Source of the DNA: 2-12-FULL-60-25 sp003576745
GTDB lineage: Bacteria; Patescibacteriota; Patescibacteriia; 2-12-FULL-60-25
Direction: 5' to 3'
DNA: 64,000 bases
Assembly (NCBI GenBank): GCA_030272835.1
Contig: SZOQ01000007.1
Location: forward strand, 15,345-79,344
The position numbers and the translations under genes were made by a program. The notes under the pieces are model-generated. The model ran no database searches and was not told the origin of the DNA. It saw nothing but the letters and a program-made list of their open reading frames with translations. Positions 49,715 to 57,441 of this stretch are shown here, piece after piece. Each line of letters starts with the position of its first letter. The first letter of the stretch is position 1.

Positions 49715-49723
49715 AGTATAGCA
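49715..49723 (-). promoter_or_regulatory. Extended -10 promoter (TGCTATACT)
   Basis: Matches TGnTATAmT exactly; 14 bases before the ATG at 49700. Confidence 0.65.
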
Positions 49724-49746
49724 GAAAATCCGAAGTTGGCGCAGAG

Positions 49747-51237
49747 TCATTCTCCGGCAAACATCCGTTCCAAACTGGCAAGCGCCTGATAATCGGATAT
49801 CGTCGCGCGCTTCCAATCTTGGTTCATCCTTTCACGAAGTTCCTGCCGCTTCACCTTCAACAAGCCGAGGAACGCCTCCGCGACATCGAGCGGAATGTTT
49901 GACGCGACCTCGATCCGCGCGAAAGCGTCCGCAAGAACCGGGACGGCGTCAGAGGAAAGGCGCGCGCCAAGATACAGCGCGTCAAATTGCCGCGTGGGGT
50001 CGGACAAGAACCGCTCCGTATTCACGCGGACAATATGCGCTTCCGCATTGAACAGCAGGGTCGCGGAGAGCAGGCATACGGAGGACATGAACAGGGTATT
50101 GAAAAACCGGTAATGCGGCGCATGCGCGAGCATCGCCGCGAGGGTAACTGCGAGGGCGAGGGCTATAAGAACGATGGCGACGAACGCCCAATAGCGCGAC
50201 AGTGTAAGACCGTAGGTATCGATGTATAAAAGAAGGCGGCGAATGGCAGAGGCGATAATAACGCCGGTCTGGAGGATAAACGCCCCCGCGAGAATTCTGG
50301 TGAGCCAATGCCGAAGGCCGGTAAAGCGGTACAGCACTGCCACAATGCCAAAGACGATGGCGGAAACGCCCAAAAGCTGGAAGAACCCCTGGCGCGCATA
50401 TTGCGCATAGGTGACGCTCGCTGCCTGCAGGAATTTCTCTCCGCCAAAGAGCGTAAAAAACTGCATGGCGATGAATCCAAGAAACAAGATGTTCAGAAGA
50501 ACGAGGAAGGTATTCACAACCACGGCGTCGAGGGGTTCGGGGTCATCGCCGAATTCCGGGGAACGACGCTCCGTAATCCTGGAGGCTAGCGCGTATCCGG
50601 CTGATGCAAAGAACAGGAAGGAGATGATGGTCCACGCGGATTTGTTCACGAAATACCAAAACAGACTCTGATCCGCGAACAGCTCCAGGAACATTTGGCG
50701 GATAACGCCGTCGGCGGAAATAAAAAGCATCCCGAAAAGAAGAAGAAAAGGAATGGCGATACCTGCGCCCACGAGCACTTTTGACATCTGTCCGCGATTC
50801 CGCACGAGCTCGCGTCCGAATGCGCCGAGCCGGGGAAACGGAATAAAGGATTCGAGGAAAAACGAGAATGGCCACAGGCTTTTGACGTCGCGAAAATCCG
50901 TACGTGGTACGGAGAACCAGAACGCGAAAAACGCAAGTGAAAAAACGGAGATGAGCAGGGACAACAAGCGAACGGGTTCGCTGGAATACAACATGGTTGC
51001 GGCGAGCGAAATCCCGAAGGGAACCAGAAAAAAATACGCCCACACATTCCCCCGCCCCCCGGCAAGCGCGGTAAGAACATGGATTCCCGCAAGAACAAAC
51101 AGGAGGAAGAGCGCCAGCGCCACGCCGTATTGCTGGTCGTAAAAGAAATACTGGAATGCCGCGGCAGACGCCAGGGCCGTACAAAGAATGCCCACGGCAA
51201 TGTGCGCGCGATGATGCGGGTGTGGCTGGGTTTCCAT
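49747..51237 (-). CDS. DUF4173/DUF4153-like polytopic membrane protein
   Basis: 496 residues from the ATG at 51237. About twelve membrane helices cover residues 10-390, and a soluble C-terminal region of 100 residues follows (TERFLSDPTRQFDALYLGAR, LASLERMFAGE). The segment VTYAQYARQGFFQLLGVSAI near residue 275 is the best-kept signature of the DUF4173 family, and LYIDTYGLTLSRYWAF near 340 also fits. The family is present in many Gram-positives; no biochemical function is established. Its stop lies 47 bases before the next gene on the same strand. Confidence 0.85.
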   Translation of the reverse strand: METQPHPHHRAHIAVGILCTALASAAAFQYFFYDQQYGVALALFLLFVLAGIHVLTALAGGRGNVWAYFFLVPFGISLAATMLYSSEPVRLLSLLISVFSLAFFAFWFSVPRTDFRDVKSLWPFSFFLESFIPFPRLGAFGRELVRNRGQMSKVLVGAGIAIPFLLLFGMLFISADGVIRQMFLELFADQSLFWYFVNKSAWTIISFLFFASAGYALASRITERRSPEFGDDPEPLDAVVVNTFLVLLNILFLGFIAMQFFTLFGGEKFLQAASVTYAQYARQGFFQLLGVSAIVFGIVAVLYRFTGLRHWLTRILAGAFILQTGVIIASAIRRLLLYIDTYGLTLSRYWAFVAIVLIALALAVTLAAMLAHAPHYRFFNTLFMSSVCLLSATLLFNAEAHIVRVNTERFLSDPTRQFDALYLGARLSSDAVPVLADAFARIEVASNIPLDVAEAFLGLLKVKRQELRERMNQDWKRATISDYQALASLERMFAGE

Positions 51238-51278
51238 AGGATTCAAGCGTACTCCACGAAAACCCGGGCGCGCAAATA

Positions 51279-54200
51279 CTACTCTCTCGTTACCCGAAGT
51301 TTCACCGTATCCGGACCGAGCAGGGCTTCGAGTTCCCTGCAGATCTCCTCGTCAAACGCGATACGATACGAAGACTGGATGATGCGAGGACCCCGCTCAT
51401 CGTCGATTTTGAAATACACGGGGTGTTGGCCGGGGCGCCTGTCGCAGCATTCGCGGAGACGGTGCAAAATAGAATCGGGAAGATGCGCGCGGAGATAGAG
51501 AATTATGGATGCCGGATCCTCCTGCGCCGCATGACGCACGCCGCGCGTTCCTCCGGCAGTATCCTGCGAATCCTCATTTTCCGAACGCTGAATATTGTTC
51601 TCCGTCATCATGATCTCGTCGATGTTCTCCGGCGTGATCTCGAAACAGGTCTCTGCGAGAAGTTTCATGTCCCCGTCTTTTTCCTGCGGCCGTCCGGTGA
51701 CGCAAACAATCTTGTCGAGATCCCATGCATCGGCCGTGTCTTTGAGCACGCGCGGGAACACTACGGTTTCCACGGAGCCGCTCATATCTTCGAGGGTCGC
51801 AAACACCATGGGATCGCCAGTCTTTGTATAAATTTTCTTAAATTCCGTAAGAACGCCGCCGCAACGCACGCGCTTGTCTTTTTTGTGCTCCGGTAGGGAC
51901 GCAATCGGCACGAAATATCCGTCGAGTTTTTCCGCCACATCCTTGAATGGATGCGCTGATACGAAAAGGCCGAGAAGTTCCCGCTCCCACATGAGCACAT
52001 CGCGGTTTGTGGCGGGCGGAGCGTGTTTGAGCTGGAGGCTCGGATGCGCCGCTTCCTCGGACACTCCGGCAAACAGGCTGGACTGCCCGCTTGCTGCCTC
52101 CTGTTCCATGCGTCGATGATACTCGAGCAAACTTTCGATATTGAACAGCAACTGATTGCGTTCCCCGAAAGTGTCGAGCGCGCCGGATTTGATGAGCACT
52201 TCCAGCATTTTCCGGTTAAATCCCCTTCCGGAAATGCGCCGGGCGAAATCCTGAATATCCTTGTACGGACCGCGCGCTTTCCGCTCGCGGACAATGGCCT
52301 GCACCACATCTTCGCCAAGGCCTTTAATAGCGAGCAGACCGAAGCGAATCGTGGGGAGCGTGCCGATACGCCCCTTGATGACACCGAACCCGGCAAAGGA
52401 TTCGTTCACGTCCGGCGGCAATACTGTCATGCCCATGCGCCGGCACTCTTCGACTTCAATGGTGATTCTGTCGGTGACGCTCGCATCCGAATTCATGAGC
52501 GCGGCCATAAAGCACGAGGGATAATGCGCCTTCAAATACGCCGTTTGATACGCAATCATGGCATAGCAGGCGGCATGCGACTTATTGAAGCCATACGCCG
52601 CAAACTCCTCGAACTGGTTGAAAATCTGTTCGGCGATGTTGCGCGCCACCTTGTTGGCCACGGATCCGTCGATGAATTTCTGCCGCATCTCGGCCATGAG
52701 CTTGGCGATTTTCTTTCCCATGGCCTTGCGGAGCGTATCGGCCTGCCCGCCCGTAAAACCCGCCATGTCCTTGGACACCTGCATGACCTGTTCCTGATAC
52801 ACGGGAATGCCGTACGTATTCGCGAGCGCATTTTCGAGCAATGGATGCGCGTAGGAAATTTTTTCTCTCCCGTGCTTGCGCTTAATGAACGATTCGATGA
52901 ATTGCATGGGCCCGGGTCGGTACAACGCCACCATGGCGATAATGTCTTCGATCTGCGTAGGCTTGAGCTCCTTGATATAGCGCTTCATGCCGTCCGATTC
53001 CAGCTGGAACACGCCCGTGGTCTCCGCGCGTCCGAGCAACTCATACGTAGCCTTGTCATCGAGCGGAATGGCGTCGATGTCCACGGTAACGCCATGCACG
53101 GCTTCCGTGATTTCGATGCAGTCGCGAATAACGGAGAGGTTCGAAAGACCGAGAAAGTCCATCTTCAGGAGGCCGACGACTTCGGTGGAATGCAGCGAAT
53201 ACTGCACCACCTGCTCCACGTCGCCTTTTTGCGCCTTCTGCAGCGGCGCAAAGCGGTCCAGCGCATCCGGGCCGATAACAATGCCGCAGGCATGCTGGGA
53301 CGCGTGGCGCGCCGTGCCTTCCAGACGAATGGCGAGATCGATAAGCTGGCGCACGCGCGGATCGCTTTCGTACAGCTCGCGGAGTTCGGGGTGCTCCTTT
53401 TTGGATTTTTCAAGCGGAATATGCCTCCCCTGCACGGGCGGAGGCACTGCCTTGGCCACGCGATCCACTTCCTGAAAACTCCAGCCGAGCACGCGGCCCA
53501 CATCGCGCACGGCCGCGCGAGCCGCCATGGTGCCGAAAGTGATAATACCGGCCACGCGGTCGCGGCCGTATTTGTCCATGACGTATTCGATGACGTCCTT
53601 GCGTTTAACGTCGTCGAAGTCCATGTCGATATCCGGCATGGAAATACGGTCCGGGTTCAGAAAACGCTCAAAAAGCAAACCGTACTTGAGCGGATCGAGA
53701 TTGGTGATACCCAGCGTATAGGCAACGATGGAACCGGCTGCGGATCCGCGACCCGGGCCTACCACGACGCCGTGATCCTTTGCCCATTTCACATAGTCGT
53801 ACACAATCAAAAAGTAGCTGGCGAATCCCATGCGCTCAATCGTTTCGAGCTCGAATCGCAGGCGTTCCGCCGCCTCGGCAGAGGCGGAAGGATATCGCCC
53901 CGCCAACCCCGCTTCACACAGCTCGCGAAGATAGCCGTCCGCGGTTTTTCCGAAAGGCAGATCAAAATTCGGAAGATGATTCACGCCGAGTTCGATGGTG
54001 ACCGAACAGCGATCCGCGATGCGTCGTGTGTTTTCGACGGCTTCCGGCGCATGGCGGAATGCCTCGATCATTTCTTCCGGCGCGGACATGGAATAATCCA
54101 CGCCCGCCATGGAGTGGCGGCTTTGGTCGGAAAGGAGTCTTCCATCATGAATGCACATGAGCGCGTCCTGCGCTTCGCTGTCTTCCGGTAGGAGATAGTG

Positions 54201-54842
54201 GATGTCCTTCGTGGCAACAATCGGCGCCCCCGTTTGTTTCGAAAGCGCGAGGAGCTTTTCATTCACGTCGTTCTGCGTGGGACTTTCGGGATGATATGCG
54301 AGTTCGAGAAAAAAATGCTCCTTGCCGAAAATGTCCTGATATTCGCGGACGACTTCCTCCGCTTTTTCCATGTCGCCCATGTGGAGCAATTTCGGAACTT
54401 CTCCCTTCAGGCATCCGGAAAGCGCGATAATGCCCGCATGCTTTTCACGAAGCGCCTGTTTGTCCGTCCGCGCCCGATAATAAAAACCCTCTAAGAACGA
54501 TTGTGAAACAATTTTGAGGAGATTGTGATACCCGTCATCCGTTTCCGCGAGCAAAGTAAGATGATAGGCCTGATCGTCCACGCGAGCGCGCTTGTCCGTA
54601 AGCTTCTCGCGCGCCACGTTCACCTCCACGCCGATAATGGGCTTGAGCCCCGCTTTTTTGCAGGCCTCATAAAATTCGATGGCGCCGTAGAGCGCGGCAT
54701 GATCCGTAAGCGCAAGCGCATCATAGCCCAGCTCTTTCGCACGATCCACGAGATCGCCCACATCGCCCATGGCATCCGAGAGCGAATACATCGAATGGCA
54801 GTGCAGATGGACAAAGGGACTTTTGGCCGGAGTATCTGTCAT
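51279..54842 (-). CDS. dnaE: DNA polymerase III subunit alpha (DnaE type)
   Basis: 1187 residues from the ATG at 54842 (MTDTPAKSPFVHLHCHSMYS). Main replicative polymerase. The PHP domain (residues 1-280) keeps its metal residues (HLHCHSMYSL, LTDHAALYGAIEFY), so it may be an active proofreading nuclease, as no separate epsilon subunit is seen here. The C-family polymerase core has the catalytic PDIDMDFDD near residue 400 and a third Asp beyond; the tandem HhH and OB-fold regions follow (RVRCGGVLTEFKKIY...), then a short C-terminal domain. The 40 in-frame codons upstream include word-repeat sequence and are rejected. Confidence 0.97.
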   Translation of the reverse strand: MTDTPAKSPFVHLHCHSMYSLSDAMGDVGDLVDRAKELGYDALALTDHAALYGAIEFYEACKKAGLKPIIGVEVNVAREKLTDKRARVDDQAYHLTLLAETDDGYHNLLKIVSQSFLEGFYYRARTDKQALREKHAGIIALSGCLKGEVPKLLHMGDMEKAEEVVREYQDIFGKEHFFLELAYHPESPTQNDVNEKLLALSKQTGAPIVATKDIHYLLPEDSEAQDALMCIHDGRLLSDQSRHSMAGVDYSMSAPEEMIEAFRHAPEAVENTRRIADRCSVTIELGVNHLPNFDLPFGKTADGYLRELCEAGLAGRYPSASAEAAERLRFELETIERMGFASYFLIVYDYVKWAKDHGVVVGPGRGSAAGSIVAYTLGITNLDPLKYGLLFERFLNPDRISMPDIDMDFDDVKRKDVIEYVMDKYGRDRVAGIITFGTMAARAAVRDVGRVLGWSFQEVDRVAKAVPPPVQGRHIPLEKSKKEHPELRELYESDPRVRQLIDLAIRLEGTARHASQHACGIVIGPDALDRFAPLQKAQKGDVEQVVQYSLHSTEVVGLLKMDFLGLSNLSVIRDCIEITEAVHGVTVDIDAIPLDDKATYELLGRAETTGVFQLESDGMKRYIKELKPTQIEDIIAMVALYRPGPMQFIESFIKRKHGREKISYAHPLLENALANTYGIPVYQEQVMQVSKDMAGFTGGQADTLRKAMGKKIAKLMAEMRQKFIDGSVANKVARNIAEQIFNQFEEFAAYGFNKSHAACYAMIAYQTAYLKAHYPSCFMAALMNSDASVTDRITIEVEECRRMGMTVLPPDVNESFAGFGVIKGRIGTLPTIRFGLLAIKGLGEDVVQAIVRERKARGPYKDIQDFARRISGRGFNRKMLEVLIKSGALDTFGERNQLLFNIESLLEYHRRMEQEAASGQSSLFAGVSEEAAHPSLQLKHAPPATNRDVLMWERELLGLFVSAHPFKDVAEKLDGYFVPIASLPEHKKDKRVRCGGVLTEFKKIYTKTGDPMVFATLEDMSGSVETVVFPRVLKDTADAWDLDKIVCVTGRPQEKDGDMKLLAETCFEITPENIDEIMMTENNIQRSENEDSQDTAGGTRGVRHAAQEDPASIILYLRAHLPDSILHRLRECCDRRPGQHPVYFKIDDERGPRIIQSSYRIAFDEEICRELEALLGPDTVKLRVTRE

Positions 54843-54884
54843 AGGAGTTCCCCGCTGACGGCACAAGGCCTGCGGAAGAATGGG

Positions 54885-54968
54885 ATGAGAGTAACCAATG
54901 CGCGGGAGGGATGGAAGGGCGGGACAGCAATTGGCGACTGACCATTGGCCATTGACGACCATTAGTGC
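54885..54968. repeat. Short array of ATTGGC words (R13)
   Basis: GCAATTGGCGACTGACCATT, GGCCATTGACGACCATTAG: near-repeats of ACCATTG/ATTGGC. The rest of the 366-base gap between dnaE and the next gene holds an imperfect palindrome near 55070-55105 (GGGATCCCTCGTCACGCC and GGCGCTCCTCGGGA) and the terminator at 55170-55196. Confidence 0.7.
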
Positions 54969-55169
54969 ATTTTTCCTGAATCCGGCGTAACCGGGATGAA
55001 GGATACCTCTCTCGGCTTGAACGCCTCTGCTTGTACCGATTCCCCGGAGAAAAAGGTGTTCGCGTCTCGACAGGGATCCCTCGTCACGCCTGTGGCGCTC
55101 CTCGGGAAGGAAGAATTGAAGCGTTGGATGCTGATTCGTATATTCGTATTATATGTATGTATTCGTAAC

Positions 55170-55196
55170 AAAAAAACAGGATCGCTCCTGTCTTTT
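55170..55196 (-). terminator. Terminator of the 55209 gene
   Basis: On the minus strand ACAGGA (55191-55186) pairs with TCCTGT (55181-55176), 4-base loop, followed by seven Ts. Confidence 0.88.
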
Positions 55197-55208
55197 CGTC
55201 GGTGAATA

Positions 55209-55550
55209 TTATCGCCTTCTTGATGACCTCCGCCTCCGAGGCGTCTCGTCCTCTTCTTCATCCTCGTCCATCCAGTCACTTCGACGGTGTTCGAGATATT
55301 TCGCGAGGCTCTTGCCGCCCTTGGCAAGAATGCCGAGATAGCCCGCGGAAGATTCCAGTTTCCCGCGCATGCTGGTGAGCGCATCTTCGATGCGCGACAC
55401 CTTCCGGCGCACGTCGCCCACAAAGCGATTGGCATTGCGAAGAAGCAGAGCGACTTCGAACAACAACCATGTAAGCATTGCGGCGATCCAAATGACGCCG
55501 ATCGCAAGCACGAGATATAACAGGTCTCGCGTGGAATCTAATGTGATCAT
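55209..55550 (-). CDS. Small membrane protein with basic tail
   Basis: 113 residues from the ATG at 55550 with SD GGAGGG and an extended -10 TGCTATACT at 55566-55574. One membrane helix (residues 8-36, LLYLVLAIGVIWIAAMLTWL), then an amphipathic helix (FVGDVRRKVSRIEDALTSMR) and a highly charged end: SDWMDEDEEEDE followed by an Arg/Ser-rich terminus. The pattern recalls small DUF948/YtxH-like proteins, but the match is weak. The longer frame upstream runs into repeat array R14 and is rejected. Confidence 0.72.
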   Translation of the reverse strand: MITLDSTRDLLYLVLAIGVIWIAAMLTWLLFEVALLLRNANRFVGDVRRKVSRIEDALTSMRGKLESSAGYLGILAKGGKSLAKYLEHRRSDWMDEDEEEDETPRRRRSSRRR

Positions 55551-55604
55551 AACCCTCCGAGACAGAGTATAGCATACAAGTACCGCACGAGGTGAATGTG
55601 TATG

Positions 55605-55975
55605 CAAAAAAGGTGCTCGGGGAAGGTTGTCGCTGGGAGCTGTTGGCAATTGGCTATTGGAAAAAGAGGGCAAAGGGAACGGGTCTCGGGTTATACGGGG
55701 ATCGGGTTACTGGTTACGGGTTATTGATTATGGGGTTCGGGTTCTAGGATGAACAGCGCATCCTACAAACCTACGGTCTTACGGACCTACGATCCTACAG
55801 ACCTAGGCTAAAGGGCAAAAGGTTCGGGTAGAATTTTGCTCCCCTACGCGACTACGCACTTTCCGCATACCGCATGGCCCGCGGCCCATACCTCACGACT
55901 CACGCCCTACGTCCTACGCAACTACGTACTCTTCCCCCCTACGCAACCCCCACTCCCTACTTCCCACTCCTTGCG
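55605..55975. repeat. Intergenic word-mosaic array R14
   Basis: Full set: GTTGGCAATTGGCTATTGG, GCAAAGGGAACGGGTCTCGG, ATCGGGTTACTGGTTACGGG, GGTTCTAGGATGAACAGCGC, ATCCTACAAACCTACGGTC, GACCTACGATCCTACAGACC, GGTTCGGGTAGAATTTTGCT, CCCCTACGCGACTACGCAC, CGCATACCGCATGGCCCG, CCTACGTCCTACGCAACTAC and CACTCCCTACTTCCCACTCC. The C-rich end encodes the last codons and the stop of the next minus-strand gene (55957). Confidence 0.92.
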
Positions 55976-57333
55976 CCTTCATCCAATAACGTGCGGATAC
56001 GGTAGCGCTGATAGGCGTCTTCATAAGCCATGAAGAGCGCGGTTTTGGTGTAAATATTCCCGGTGCCTTTCAATTGCAATGCTTCAAGAATCGGCTCATC
56101 GCCGCGGAGGAGGCCGGCAAGGATTTCTTCGGGAGACTTTCCGGCCCGGCGCTCTTCCGCATAGGCGCGGGCGCTGTTTGCAAAATCGTTTTTTGTCAGC
56201 TCACGGCTCAACGTTTTAATGGTTTCCGCCGGAACGGCGTACAGCGTCTTTTTTGCGGAATCGAGCGTATCATCGGCAATGTCGCTCCAATTGCCCTCTG
56301 AAACGTTTTCGATAAGCTTGGTGTCGAGGCCGGTTGCCGAACCCAGTCCGTCATGGACGAGCGCTTTTCCATCCTCACCGAGCAAGTTCTTTGCGCGGTC
56401 AAGCCATGTGCCGAGCGCTTCGCGCGCGGTGTCGAATTGCGCCTCCGGATCTTTGGCGGTTGCTTTGAGGGCTTGGAATGCTTTCGACGCGGCGTCGAGC
56501 ATGGCCTGCCCGTCGCGCTGCGCATCCGGGTTCCCGGCCGTATCCCTGCCCGTGAATTTGCCGATGCCGAACCACATCCCGATGGTCCGCCGCATGTTCT
56601 CCCATCCCGTGCCGAGTTTTGTTAATAAACCGGGACTCACGGCGTCTTTGACGCTCTCAAACCAGTTCAGGCCATTCGCCGTGAATACGTACTCCCCGTT
56701 CGGCAGACGAAGAATGCCGATGTGCACCGGCTCCCCCTTTGCATTCCTGCCTTCAAAAACGGTTCCCTCCCCTTTTCCAAGACCTTCGATGGCGTCCTGA
56801 AAGGCGTCCGCGCTTTCCGCATCGAATGACACGCCGCGCGACCCTTGAAAGCCGCAAGCGCCGTCTTCGTCCTTTCCATAGAGCGGTGCGCATTCGCACT
56901 GGCCGTCCTTGTTCTCGACTTCATGATTCGCTTCATTGCATTGCGACGCGGCCTTTTTCGTTCCGTCATCATTGTCTCCCGCGTCGGATGAATCTTCTGT
57001 TTCCGCAGGTTCCGGCGGCATCATCGGTTCGGGCTCTTCGATTTCAGGCATGCGGCAGATATTGGCGTCCTTGATCCACGCACCGCCATTTTTTACGCAT
57101 TCTTTTTCCCGTACCCAGACATCGAATCCATGTTGCACATAGGCGTTCGCCGCCGTTTGCGACATGCCGACGCCCGCACAGAGCTGATTATGAAACGCGC
57201 ATTTGCAGTATGCGGCTTTGACGATAACGCCGCAGTAATCTTTTTTGATGTCATAAGCGCTTGCGGGCGCGGCAAAAAATACCAAGGCGGCGAGGGAGAA
57301 CATCGCGAACACGAAAGTTTGAAGAGGTTTCAT
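55957..57333 (-). CDS. Secreted multi-domain protein of unknown function
   Basis: 458 residues from the ATG at 57333. Signal peptide to about residue 27 (AALVFFAAPASAYD). A Cys-rich N-domain follows (DYCGVIVKAAYCKCAFHNQ, CVKNGGAWIKDANICRMP), then an acidic low-complexity linker (residues 95-140), a second Cys cluster (GQCECAPLYGKDEDGACG), and a mostly helical C-terminal 280 residues without cysteines. The C-x2-GG-x-W-x-C pattern is also found in the secreted protein at 30798, so these exported proteins share a small Cys module. The last residues ARSGK and the TAG are inside array R14. No enzymatic motif is seen. Confidence 0.75.
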   Translation of the reverse strand: MKPLQTFVFAMFSLAALVFFAAPASAYDIKKDYCGVIVKAAYCKCAFHNQLCAGVGMSQTAANAYVQHGFDVWVREKECVKNGGAWIKDANICRMPEIEEPEPMMPPEPAETEDSSDAGDNDDGTKKAASQCNEANHEVENKDGQCECAPLYGKDEDGACGFQGSRGVSFDAESADAFQDAIEGLGKGEGTVFEGRNAKGEPVHIGILRLPNGEYVFTANGLNWFESVKDAVSPGLLTKLGTGWENMRRTIGMWFGIGKFTGRDTAGNPDAQRDGQAMLDAASKAFQALKATAKDPEAQFDTAREALGTWLDRAKNLLGEDGKALVHDGLGSATGLDTKLIENVSEGNWSDIADDTLDSAKKTLYAVPAETIKTLSRELTKNDFANSARAYAEERRAGKSPEEILAGLLRGDEPILEALQLKGTGNIYTKTALFMAYEDAYQRYRIRTLLDEGARSGK

Positions 57334-57441
57334 AGTAGCGTTAAATTCATCGTTCTTTTTCGAAAGCATGTTACGAGCATCTTCCATGACGGGAACGTAC
57401 CGTATACATCCACGAATGCGGGGGCCGATGGAGCCGTCTTC

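Noticed and set aside
52023..54191. 722-residue plus-strand frame opposite dnaE
   Set aside because: It is the antisense of a highly conserved gene with a complete domain set; its His/Arg-rich composition is typical of shadow frames in GC-rich DNA.
9683..55975. CRISPR-like or integron-cassette-like arrays
   Set aside because: The intergenic arrays have no constant direct repeat of 23-40 bases with unique spacers, no cas genes, no integrase and no attC-type R/L boxes at gene borders.
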